From the NCBI GenBank assembly GCA_020444245.1, contig JAHLLI010000002.1, positions 186,001-250,000 of the forward strand: a stretch of 64,000 nucleotides of DNA, written 5' to 3'. The first letter of the stretch is position 1, and each line of letters opens with the position of its first letter. The notes under the pieces are model-generated. The model was given only the letters and a program-made list of their open reading frames with translations. It made no database searches and had not been told where the DNA came from. Positions 32,645-40,323 of this stretch are shown in pieces. The DNA is from Actinomycetales bacterium. Its GTDB lineage: Bacteria > Actinomycetota > Actinomycetes > Actinomycetales > Cellulomonadaceae. Made by a program: the position numbers and the translations under genes.

Positions 32645-33382
32645 GGCGAGCAGCAGCACGAGCAGCGACCACGGCGCGACCAGGGCGCACGAGGCCCCCA
32701 GCACGAGGGCGAGCCACAGGAACGCCGCGTACAGCCGCCGGGACCGCCCCTCACCGAGCCGGACCGCGAGGGTCCGCTTGCCGTTGAGCGCGTCGGTCGG
32801 GATGTCGCGGATGTTGTTGACCATGAGCAGCGCGCAGGCCAGCAGCCCGATGCCGACCGCGCCGGCCCACGCCGGCCAGCCCGGCACCCCCGCCTGGGTC
32901 CAGGTGGTGCCGAGCACCGCCACCAGGCCGAAGAAGACGAAGACCCCGACCTCGCCCAGCCCGCGGTAGCCGTACGGGTTGCGCCCGCCGGTGTAGGTCC
33001 AGGCCGCGAGGATCGCCACGGCGCCGACCGCGATCAGCCACCACTGCCCGCTCACCGCCGACAGCCACAGCCCCAGCACGCCGCCGAGACCGAACGCCAC
33101 CCACGCCGCGGTCCGCACGTGCTCCGGCCGCGCGGCACCGGATGCGGTCAGCCGCATCGGGCCGATGCGTTCGAGGTCGGTGCCGCGCACGCCGTCGGAG
33201 TAGTCGTTGGCGTAGTTGACCCCCACCTGGAGCGCCAACGCCACGCCGGCGGCCAGCGCGGCGCGACCCAGCTGGGCCGAGCCCTGCTGGGCCGCTGCGC
33301 CGGTACCCACCAGGACCGGGGCCACGGCGGCCGGCAGGGTGCGCAGGCGGGCGCCCTCGAGCCACTCGGCTGCTGTGGCCAT
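32513..33382 (-). CDS. menA: 1,4-dihydroxy-2-naphthoate polyprenyltransferase (MenA)
   Basis: A 289-residue UbiA-superfamily prenyltransferase that attaches the polyprenyl chain to DHNA, giving demethylmenaquinone, in the membrane. The allyl-diphosphate/Mg motif is NYANDYSDGVRGTD near residue 55-70. A second acidic motif is NNIRDIPTDALNGKRTLAVRLG near 190. About eight hydrophobic helices are visible. GAGGAGGACTG precedes the ATG, and the stop of menE overlaps that ATG by one base. The 3' end overlaps the convergent DUF4229 gene by 132 bp. Confidence 0.93.
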   Translation of the reverse strand: MATAAEWLEGARLRTLPAAVAPVLVGTGAAAQQGSAQLGRAALAAGVALALQVGVNYANDYSDGVRGTDLERIGPMRLTASGAARPEHVRTAAWVAFGLGGVLGLWLSAVSGQWWLIAVGAVAILAAWTYTGGRNPYGYRGLGEVGVFVFFGLVAVLGTTWTQAGVPGWPAWAGAVGIGLLACALLMVNNIRDIPTDALNGKRTLAVRLGEGRSRRLYAAFLWLALVLGASCALVAPWSLLVLLLALPVALLTTTVMVGARGVLLRPVLAGTGLLELGYGILLGLGLAL

Positions 33383-34530
33383 CAGTCCTCCTCGTCGCCA
33401 CGGGCGAGACGTGCCGCCGCGGCCCGGTCGACCTTGCTGGGGCCGCGACGGGGGAGCGCGGCCACCTCGACGAGCCTGCGGGGTGCCGCGGCGGAGCCCA
33501 GGGTACGCACCACCGCGGCCCTGGCACGCTCGAGATCCGGCGCCGCGGCCCCGCGCACCACGAGCGCGACGGGCACCTGCCCCCACCGCTCGTCCGGCAC
33601 GCCGACGACGCACGCCTCGTCGATCTCGGGCAGCCCCGCGAGCACGTGCTCGACGGCGGCCGGGGCGACGTTGTGCCCCCCGACGACGAGCACGTCGTCG
33701 CGCCGGCCCAGGATCTCCAGCCGGCCGAGGTCGTCCCAGCGGCCCAGGTCGGCGGTGCGGAACCAGCGACGCCCGTCGATCTCGGCGAACCCGCCGCCGG
33801 CATCCCGACCCGTCGGCTCGGTGTAGCCGCGGGCCAGGGTGGGGCCGGCGAGCCGGACCACCCCGTCGTCGAGGGCGACCTCGACCCCGGCGAGCGGGAC
33901 GCCGTCGTACACGCAGCCACCGGAGGTCTCCGTCGAGCCGTAGGTCGTGACCAGGTGCAGGCCCAGCGCGCGGCCGCGCTCAAGCAGGGCGGGCGGTGCC
34001 GCGGCGCCGCCCACCAGGATCGCGTCGAGGTCGGCCAGCGGCACCAGCTCCGCGGGCAGGCGGTCCTCGGCCGCGGCCAGGGCACGGTGCAGCTGGGTGG
34101 GGACCAGGGCTGCGTACCGGGCCCCGCCCTCCCGGACCCCCAGCGCGACCGACGCGACGTCCCGCGGGTCGGCGAGCACCGGCTCGACGCCCGCGAGGAC
34201 CGAACGCACCAGCACCTGGAGGCCGGCGACGTGCTGGGCAGGCAGCGCCAGCACCCAGCGCCCCGGCCCGCCGAGCCGGTCGTGGGTGGCCTCGGCGGAG
34301 GCGGTGAGGGCGTGGGCGTCCAGCAGCACCCCGCGCGGTGCCCCCGTGGACCCGGACGTGGCGACGACCGCTGCGACGCCGGTCGGAACGGTCCGTGGCA
34401 GGCCGGCGGGCGGCGCCGCGGCGTCGTGGGGGGCGAGGGCCGGCCCGGTGCCGTCGAGCGCGGCAGCCACGGCCCGGACCAGGTCCACGGCCGTGCGCCC
34501 GCCCACGGGCCACGGAGCCAGTCGATGCAC
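33382..34530 (-). CDS. menE: o-Succinylbenzoate-CoA ligase (MenE)
   Basis: A 382-residue AMP-forming acyl-CoA synthetase that activates o-succinylbenzoate with ATP and CoA. The P-loop-like motif is VVATSGSTGAPRGVLL near residue 55. Core motifs TTYGSTETSGGCVYDG, RWFRTADLGRWDDLGRLEILGRRDD and the terminal PRRGPSKVDRAA lysine are present. It is shorter than typical synthetases because the N-terminal subdomain is reduced, as in actinobacterial MenE. GTG start without a clear Shine-Dalgarno. Overlaps menA (TGATG). Confidence 0.9.
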   Translation of the reverse strand: MHRLAPWPVGGRTAVDLVRAVAAALDGTGPALAPHDAAAPPAGLPRTVPTGVAAVVATSGSTGAPRGVLLDAHALTASAEATHDRLGGPGRWVLALPAQHVAGLQVLVRSVLAGVEPVLADPRDVASVALGVREGGARYAALVPTQLHRALAAAEDRLPAELVPLADLDAILVGGAAAPPALLERGRALGLHLVTTYGSTETSGGCVYDGVPLAGVEVALDDGVVRLAGPTLARGYTEPTGRDAGGGFAEIDGRRWFRTADLGRWDDLGRLEILGRRDDVLVVGGHNVAPAAVEHVLAGLPEIDEACVVGVPDERWGQVPVALVVRGAAAPDLERARAAVVRTLGSAAAPRRLVEVAALPRRGPSKVDRAAAARLARGDEED

Positions 34531-34551
34531 CGTCCCACCCTAGGCGCGCCG

Positions 34552-34557
34552 TAGAGT
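34552..34557 (+). promoter_or_regulatory. Candidate -10 of DUF3048 lipoprotein gene
   Basis: TAGAGT fits TANNNT, 55 bp before the GTG at 34613, between that gene and divergent menE. A short hairpin CGCCC/GGGCG (34565-34578) follows in the presumptive leader. Confidence 0.35.
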
Positions 34558-34612
34558 GAGGCGGCGCCCTGCGGGGCGGACCGAAGCCACCGGCACATGA
34601 AGGAGTCCAGCC

Positions 34613-35707
34613 GTGCGCCCTGCCCACAGCCGCCGGCACCGCCTGCAGCGGTCCGGCACGGTGGTCACCGCCGTCGTCGCCCTGCTGGCCCTCGCGGGCT
34701 GCGCGTCCGAGACACCGGAGGCGCCGCCGCCGATCACCGTGACGCCGTCGGTGACCGCGTCGCGCGAGGCGCCCCCGACCCCGGAGGTGCCCGTGGTCTG
34801 GCCGTTGACCGGCGTGCAGACCGACACGCTCGTGGACCGCCCGGCCGTCGCCGTCAAGATCGAGAACTCCCACGTGGCCCGGCCCCAGAGCGGGCTCAAC
34901 GAGGCGGACATGGTCTGGGAGACCATCGTCGACTTCGACGTCTCCCGGCTGGTCGCGGTGTTCCAGTCCCAGACGCCCAAGGGGATCGGTCCGATCCGGT
35001 CCGTGCGCCCCATGGACATGGCGATCGTCGCGCCGCTCGGCGGTCCCCTGGTCTTCTCCGGTGGCCAGTCCGGCATCCTCGCGCTGGTCCCCAAGGCGGG
35101 CATCCAGGGCATGAACAACGACTACGGCGCCGCGGGCATGTACCGGATCAAGTCGCGGTCCGCCCCGCACAACGTCTACGGCGACGTCCCGGTGTTCATG
35201 GCCAACGCGGACGCGAACCACTCCTCGCCGCCGCCGGAGCAGTTCCACTTCGCGCGGAACCCGGCGCAGGCCACTGCGGTGCTCCAGGGCACCGACGCGA
35301 CGAAGGTGTCGATGCACCTGTCGTCCCTGTCCGACCCGTCCTGGACGTGGGACGCGACCTCGGGCTGGCTGCGCTGGGAGGGCAGCGCCAAGGCGGTGGT
35401 CGCGTCCGGGGACTGGATCCACGCGACCAATGTCGTGCTGGTGGTCGCGAAGCACCCCGCGAGCGGATTCCACGCCCAGAACAGGGCCGTCGTGCCGACC
35501 TACGACCTGGTGGGCGAGGGCGAGGCGCTGGTCGCGACCGGTGGCAAGACCATCGCCGCGACCTGGCACAAGGCGGCCCAGGACCAGCCGATGACGTTGA
35601 CCACCGCCGACGGCCAGGACGTGCTGCTGGCCCCGGGCAACACCTGGGTCGAGCTGGTGCCGCAGGGCACCGGCTCGTACAAGGTGGAGGCGCCGGCCGC
35701 CGGCTGA
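34613..35707 (+). CDS. DUF3048 (YerB-like) lipoprotein
   Basis: A 364-residue exported lipoprotein: signal peptide with lipobox LALAGC, a Pro/Thr-rich tether to residue 60, then the DUF3048 domain. Its diagnostic blocks are RPAVAVKIENSHVARPQSGLNEADMVWE, SRLVAVFQSQTPKGIGPIRSVRPMD, FSGGQSGI and NVYGDVP, and it ends with the C-terminal TAATWHKAAQDQPMTLTTADGQDVLLAPGNTWVELVP-like strand series. Homologues include Bacillus YerB, function unknown, anchored to the outer membrane face. AAGGAG lies 7 nt before the GTG. A 7-bp hairpin follows the stop. Confidence 0.85.
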   Translation: MRPAHSRRHRLQRSGTVVTAVVALLALAGCASETPEAPPPITVTPSVTASREAPPTPEVPVVWPLTGVQTDTLVDRPAVAVKIENSHVARPQSGLNEADMVWETIVDFDVSRLVAVFQSQTPKGIGPIRSVRPMDMAIVAPLGGPLVFSGGQSGILALVPKAGIQGMNNDYGAAGMYRIKSRSAPHNVYGDVPVFMANADANHSSPPPEQFHFARNPAQATAVLQGTDATKVSMHLSSLSDPSWTWDATSGWLRWEGSAKAVVASGDWIHATNVVLVVAKHPASGFHAQNRAVVPTYDLVGEGEALVATGGKTIAATWHKAAQDQPMTLTTADGQDVLLAPGNTWVELVPQGTGSYKVEAPAAG

Positions 35708-35729
35708 GCCGTACCGGCCGCGGTTCCGT

Positions 35730-35747
35730 GGCTCCGCTCGCGGAGCC
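35730..35747 (+). terminator. Hairpin after DUF3048 gene
   Basis: GGCTCCG-CTCG-CGGAGCC: a perfect 7-bp stem with a tetraloop, 23 bp after the stop codon. No U-tract. Confidence 0.45.
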
Positions 35748-35807
35748 CCGTGCCGGGTTCGCCGGTCACGGTTGGGTCACCGATCGTGACGCGGTTCGAG
35801 CGCGGGC

Positions 35808-35813
35808 CTAGCC
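35808..35813 (+). promoter_or_regulatory. Candidate -10 of PAS-GGDEF-EAL gene
   Basis: TAGCCT within CCTAGCCTGGC, the same hexamer and context as ahead of the AlkZ-like gene (32149-32154 on the minus strand). It lies 42 bp before the start at 35856. Confidence 0.35.
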
Positions 35814-35855
35814 TGGCGACCGTCGCCGACCGTCGGCGACCTCGGAGGGGGCGTG

Positions 35856-37928
35856 GTGAGCGACGACGCGGCTCGTCCATGGTGGGCGGGGGCTGCCCTC
35901 GACGAGACGCTCGACCCGCTCCTCGTGGCACGCCCGAGCCACCGCGACGGGCGGCTCGTGGACCTCGTCGTCGACTACGCCAACCCGGCGGCGCAGGCGT
36001 GGGGGACGCCCCCCGGCGCTCGCCTGGGGGCGAGGCTGGACGCGCACGGGCAGCGGGAGCTGTTCGAGGCCTTCATCGAGGTCGCGCGGACCGGCCGACC
36101 CATGGCACGCGACGGTGTGCCGATGACCATGGCCGGCGAGCACCGGCTGATCGACGTGCGGGCGGCCGCCGTCGGGGGAGCGGTCGTGGCGACCTGGCGG
36201 GACGTGACCTCCCGCCGCCGCGCCGAGGAGGCGGTGCACGAGTCCGAGCAGCGCTTCCGGCTCGCGTTCGACGACGCACCGGTGGGCATGACGATCACGG
36301 ACGTCACGCAGGACGGCGGGGCGCGCTACGTCCGGGTCAACCGGGCCTTCGCCGCGATGCTCGGGATGACACCGGAGCAGATGACGGGTCGGCAGGGCGC
36401 CGAGTTCACCCACCCCGACCACCGGGAGCTCGACGAGGCGCTGCGCGGGCGGCTGCGGGCAGGGCAGCTCGAACCGCACCAGGTCGAGAAACGCATGCTC
36501 CGGGCCGACGGCTCGACCCTGTGGGTCAAGGAGTCCGCGGCTCCGGCCGGCCAGGACGGCCACCCGACCTACGTCATCTCGCACGTCGAGGACGTCACCG
36601 AGCGGCGGGCCGCCGAGGCCGAGCTGGAGCGGCGGGCGTTGTACGACCCGCTCACCGGGCTGGCCAACCGGGTGCTGCTCCTGGACCACCTCGCGGTGGC
36701 GGCGCGCGAGCTGCGGCGATCCGGCGGTCAGGTCGCCGTGCTCTACCTCGACCTGGACCACTTCAAGGACGTCAACGACACGCTGGGGCACGCGGCGGGC
36801 GACGAGGTGCTGCGCGAGGTCGCCGACCGGGTCAGCGGCGTGCTGCGCCCCGACGCCACCGCCGCGCGGCTGGCCGGCGACGAGTTCGTGGTCGCCACCC
36901 GCGTCGAGGACGACCTCACCGCGGTGCGGATCGCCGAGCGGCTGCACGCGGCGATCGTGCCGCCGATCCGCGCCGGCGCCCGCGAGATCGTCGCGCGACC
37001 CAGCATCGGGGTGGCCACCAGCGACGACCCCGACGTGGACCCCGACGAGCTGCTGCGCAAGGCGGACGTGGCGATGTACCACGCCAAGCACCGCGGCACC
37101 GAGGCCTGGGCGCTGTACGACGACGACCTGCACGCGCTCGCGGTGAGCCGGCTCGCGATCGAGGAGGACCTGCGGACCGCTCTGGCCCGGTCCTGGTTCC
37201 GGTTGCGCTACCAGCCGATCGTGGACCTGGCCGACGGCCGGGTGGTGGCGGCCGAGGCGCTGCTGAGGCTCGACCATCCCGAGCGCGGGCTCCTGCGGCC
37301 CGCGACGTTCCTGGAGGTGGCCGAGGACTGCCAGCTCATCGTGCCGATCGGCGGCTGGGTGCTCGGCGAGGCAGCGCGGCAGCTCGCCCGGTGGCAGACC
37401 GTCCGGCCGGACATGGGCGTCTCGGTGAACATCTCGCCGCGCCAGGTGCGCCACCTCGTGCTCCGCGACCAGGTGAAGGCCGCGCTCGACGGCGCCGGCC
37501 CCGGCGCGGGCGACCTGCTGCTCGAGATCACCGAGCACGTCCTGCTGGACGCGGACGCGGCGACCCTCGCGGAGCTGCGCGACGTCACGTCCGAGGGGTG
37601 CGGGCTGGCGATCGACGACTTCGGCACGGGGTACTCCTCGCTGGCCAACCTCACCCGCTTCCCGGTGACCGAGGTGAAGATCGACCGCGCCTTCGTCGCG
37701 GGGCTCGGGGTGCGCAAGCGCGACACCGCCGTGGTCGAGGCGATCGTGCGCCTCGCCGACACGCTCGGTCTGGGCACCGTGGCGGAGGGCGTGGAGACCG
37801 CTGCCCAGCTCGCCGCGCTACGCGAGCTGGGCTGTCGGCGGGCGCAGGGCTACCTCCTCGGGCGCCCGATGACCGGCGACGAGCTGGGTGCGCTGCTCGG
37901 GCAGAGCGCGCCCGGACCGGGGTTCTGA
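35856..37928 (+). CDS. PAS-GGDEF-EAL c-di-GMP turnover protein
   Basis: A 690-residue cytoplasmic signalling protein without membrane helices. Two PAS-like modules occupy about 15-120 and 125-250 (FRLAFDDAPVGMTI is the classical PAS start). A GGDEF domain at about 255-425 has signature LAGDEFVV (AGDEF). An EAL domain spans about 430-685 with EAL in AAEALLRL, LLEITEHV, IDDFGTGYSSL, KIDRAFV and VAEGVE. The EAL residues look intact; AGDEF variants may be active or may serve as GTP-binding regulatory domains. The second of two adjacent GTG codons (35856) is preferred because GGAGG is 7 nt upstream. An inverted repeat follows the stop. Confidence 0.87.
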   Translation: MSDDAARPWWAGAALDETLDPLLVARPSHRDGRLVDLVVDYANPAAQAWGTPPGARLGARLDAHGQRELFEAFIEVARTGRPMARDGVPMTMAGEHRLIDVRAAAVGGAVVATWRDVTSRRRAEEAVHESEQRFRLAFDDAPVGMTITDVTQDGGARYVRVNRAFAAMLGMTPEQMTGRQGAEFTHPDHRELDEALRGRLRAGQLEPHQVEKRMLRADGSTLWVKESAAPAGQDGHPTYVISHVEDVTERRAAEAELERRALYDPLTGLANRVLLLDHLAVAARELRRSGGQVAVLYLDLDHFKDVNDTLGHAAGDEVLREVADRVSGVLRPDATAARLAGDEFVVATRVEDDLTAVRIAERLHAAIVPPIRAGAREIVARPSIGVATSDDPDVDPDELLRKADVAMYHAKHRGTEAWALYDDDLHALAVSRLAIEEDLRTALARSWFRLRYQPIVDLADGRVVAAEALLRLDHPERGLLRPATFLEVAEDCQLIVPIGGWVLGEAARQLARWQTVRPDMGVSVNISPRQVRHLVLRDQVKAALDGAGPGAGDLLLEITEHVLLDADAATLAELRDVTSEGCGLAIDDFGTGYSSLANLTRFPVTEVKIDRAFVAGLGVRKRDTAVVEAIVRLADTLGLGTVAEGVETAAQLAALRELGCRRAQGYLLGRPMTGDELGALLGQSAPGPGF

Positions 37929-37930
37929 TC

Positions 37931-37980
37931 CGAGATCGGGGTGTGCTGCACCGCGACCTCGAGCCGGTGACCCGATCTCG
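37931..37980. terminator. Long inverted repeat after PAS-GGDEF-EAL gene
   Basis: CGAGATCGGG (37931-37940) and its exact complement (37971-37980) flank 30 bp. The position right after the stop suggests a terminator; the long loop also allows a protein-binding dyad. Confidence 0.4.
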
Positions 37981-38099
37981 AGCGGGCCGACGTGCGACCG
38001 GAGGCGTAGCGGGGACCCGCCCGGGGTCGTACCCGGGGTCGGGCAGGACCGGCCTGCAGGCCGACGCGGCCCCCGGGGCGCCGGGCGCAGGCTCGAGGC

Positions 38100-38279
38100 A
38101 TGGCCACGACCGCCGTCCACCACCAGCCCTCGACCGACCTCGTCGAGCACCCGCCGCTGTGGCACACCGCGGTGCCGGTGATCGTCGCGACGGTCGCACT
38201 CCTCGGCCTCGCCGCAGGCGTGGCCTGGGCGTTGCGAGGCCTGCTCGCCCTCGGCCTGTGGTTCCTCGGCGCACAATGA
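38100..38279 (+). CDS. Small single-helix membrane protein (59 aa)
   Basis: ATG at 38100 opens a 59-codon frame ending TGA. The predicted product has a polar N-terminus rich in His (VHHQPSTDLVEHPPLWHT) and one or two hydrophobic helices (VPVIVATVALLGLAAGVAWAL, then LLALGLWFLG). CGAGGC directly upstream is only a weak Shine-Dalgarno. It lies in an otherwise empty gap of nearly 400 bp and convergent to menB. No family recognised; existence is moderately supported by its protein-like composition. Confidence 0.45.
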   Translation: MATTAVHHQPSTDLVEHPPLWHTAVPVIVATVALLGLAAGVAWALRGLLALGLWFLGAQ

Positions 38280-38325
38280 GCGCCGGCCCGGGCGTGCTCG
38301 GCCGCCAGGAGGCGGCCACGCCCGG

Positions 38326-39282
38326 TCAGAAGTAGTAGGGGAACCCCGACCAGTCGGGGTCGCGGCGCTCGAGGAAGGCGTCGCGCCCCTCGACCGCCTC
38401 GTCGGTCATGTACGCCAGCCGGGTCGCCTCCCCGGCGAACACCTGCTGGCCGGCCAGCCCGTCGTCGGCCAGGTTGAACGCGAGCTTGAGCATCCGCACG
38501 GCCTGCGGGGACTTGCCGGCGATCGTGCGGGCGTACTCCAGCGCGAGGGACTCCAGGTCCTCGTGCTCGGCGACCTCGTTGATCGCGCCCCAGCGCTCGG
38601 CGTCCTGCGCGGTGTAGGTCCGCGCCAGGAAGAAGATCTCCCGCGCGCGCTTCTGCCCCACCTGGCGGGCCAGCAGCGCGGAGCCGTACCCGGCGTCGAA
38701 CGAGCCGACGTCGGCGTCGGTCTGCTTGAACCGGCCGTGCTCGCGGCACGCGATGGTCAGGTCCGCGACCACGTGCAGCGAGTGCCCGCCGCCGGCCGCC
38801 CAGCCGTCGACCACCGCGATGACGACCTTGGGCATGGTCCGGATCAGCCGCTGGACCTCCAGGATGTGCAGCCGGCCGGCCCGGGCGGCGTCCAGCGGGT
38901 CCGCCTCGCCGGTGCCGGTCGCGTAGCGGTACCCGTCGCGGCCGCGGACCCGCTGGTCGCCGCCGGAGCAGAACGCCCAGCCGCCGTCCTTGGGGCTCGG
39001 CCCGTTGCCGGTCAACAGCACCACTCCGACGTCCGGTGACATCCGCGCGTGGTCGAGCACCCGGTAGAGCTCGTCGACGGTGTGCGGGCGGAACGCGTTG
39101 CGCACCTCGGGCCGGTCGAACGCGACCCGGACCACCGGCAGGTCGCGGTCGGTGGTCGCGCCGTCGGAGCCCCCGCGCGCGACGCCCCGGTGGTAGGTGA
39201 CGTCGGTGAGCCCCTCGAAGCCGGGGACCTCGCGCCAGCGCTGCGGGTCGAACGTGGCGGACACCTGGGGGAGCGTGCTCAT
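38326..39282 (-). CDS. menB: 1,4-dihydroxy-2-naphthoyl-CoA synthase (MenB)
   Basis: A 318-residue crotonase-fold enzyme that cyclises o-succinylbenzoyl-CoA to DHNA-CoA. Characteristic blocks: FDRPEVRNAFRPHTVDELYRVLDHAR, the oxyanion-hole segment FCSGGDQRVRGRDGY, VVDGWAAGGGHSLHVVADLTIA, DADVGSFDAGYGSALLARQVG and the C-terminal EGRDAFLERRDPDWSGFPYYF. The N-terminal extension of about 50 residues is usual in actinobacterial MenB. Divergent from menC across only 57 bp. Confidence 0.95.
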   Translation of the reverse strand: MSTLPQVSATFDPQRWREVPGFEGLTDVTYHRGVARGGSDGATTDRDLPVVRVAFDRPEVRNAFRPHTVDELYRVLDHARMSPDVGVVLLTGNGPSPKDGGWAFCSGGDQRVRGRDGYRYATGTGEADPLDAARAGRLHILEVQRLIRTMPKVVIAVVDGWAAGGGHSLHVVADLTIACREHGRFKQTDADVGSFDAGYGSALLARQVGQKRAREIFFLARTYTAQDAERWGAINEVAEHEDLESLALEYARTIAGKSPQAVRMLKLAFNLADDGLAGQQVFAGEATRLAYMTDEAVEGRDAFLERRDPDWSGFPYYF

Positions 39283-39325
39283 GTCCGGCAGCGTACGGGT
39301 GCGGGCGCCGGTCGCGCGGAGCCCA

Positions 39326-39338
39326 CTACCGTTGCGGT
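39326..39338 (+). promoter_or_regulatory. Leaderless-type promoter CTACCGTTGCGGT of menC-menD
   Basis: TACCGT (39327-39332) is followed by seven bases and the menC ATG at 39340. There is no Shine-Dalgarno. The 13-mer is identical to the one at 32200-32212. Confidence 0.55.
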
Positions 39339-39339
39339 C

Positions 39340-40323
39340 ATGAGCGAGCCCCGCCCCGACCTGCGGGTCTACCGGCTGGGCCTGCGCACCCGGTTCCGCG
39401 GGCTGACCGAGCGCGACGGCGTGCTGGTGCGCGGTGAGGCCGGCTGGGGTGAGTTCGCGCCGTTCTGGGACTACGACGACGCGGCGTCGGTCGCGTGGTG
39501 GCGGTCCGCGCTGGAGGCCGCCGACCTGGGCTGGCCGGAACCGGTGCGGGACCTGGTCCCGGTCAACGTGACCGTCCCCGCCGTCGACCCGGCCACCGCG
39601 CGGTCCCTGGTGGCCGCGTCGGGCGGGTGCCGCACGGCCAAGGTCAAGGTCGCCGAGACCGGGCAGGACCTGGGCGCGGAGGTCGCCCGGCTCGAGGCCG
39701 TGCGCGACGCGATCGGCCCGTCCGGCGCGATCCGGATCGACGTCAACGGCCGGTGGGACGTGGACACCGCGCTCGCGCGGCTGCCCGTCCTGGACCGGGC
39801 CGCCGGCGGGCTGGAGTACGTCGAGCAGCCGTGCGCGAGCGTGCCGGAGCTCGCAGCGGTGCGCCGCGCACAGCCCGTCCCGGTCGCTGCCGACGAGTCG
39901 GTCCGTCGCGCCGAGGACCCGCTCGCCGTGGCGCGGGCCGGGGCCGCCGACGTGCTGGTGCTCAAGGTCGCCCCGCTCGGTGGCGTGCGCGCGTGCCTGG
40001 CGCTCGCCGATCGGGCCGGGCTGCCGGTGGTCGTGTCCTCCGCCCTGGAGAGCTCGGTGGGGCTGGCCGCAGGGCTCGCGCTGGCCGCCGCCCTGCCAGA
40101 GCTGCCGTACGCCTGCGGGCTGGCCACCGCGCAGCTGCTGGCCGACGACCTGGTCGCCGACGCGCCGCGGGTGGTCGGCGGTGCGCTCCCGGCGCCGCAC
40201 GGTCCGGTGGTCGCAGACGAGGGGCTGCTCGCCGCGCTCGCCGCGGACCCCGAGCTCGATGCCCGCTGGCAGGATCGGGTCGCGCGGGTCGTCGCGCTCG
40301 CCGGTCGAGGGGAGGGCTCGTGA
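39340..40323 (+). CDS. menC: o-Succinylbenzoate synthase (MenC)
   Basis: A 327-residue enolase-superfamily enzyme that dehydrates SHCHC to o-succinylbenzoate. The lysine pair is in TAKVKVAE near residue 108. Metal ligands are in RIDVNGRWD, LEYVEQPC and AADESVRR, and the second lysine is in VLKVAPLGG. This short actinobacterial form ends with a VADEGLLAAL-type tail. The stop overlaps the menD GTG (GTGA), so menC and menD are coupled. The mRNA is probably leaderless. Confidence 0.93.
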   Translation: MSEPRPDLRVYRLGLRTRFRGLTERDGVLVRGEAGWGEFAPFWDYDDAASVAWWRSALEAADLGWPEPVRDLVPVNVTVPAVDPATARSLVAASGGCRTAKVKVAETGQDLGAEVARLEAVRDAIGPSGAIRIDVNGRWDVDTALARLPVLDRAAGGLEYVEQPCASVPELAAVRRAQPVPVAADESVRRAEDPLAVARAGAADVLVLKVAPLGGVRACLALADRAGLPVVVSSALESSVGLAAGLALAAALPELPYACGLATAQLLADDLVADAPRVVGGALPAPHGPVVADEGLLAALAADPELDARWQDRVARVVALAGRGEGS

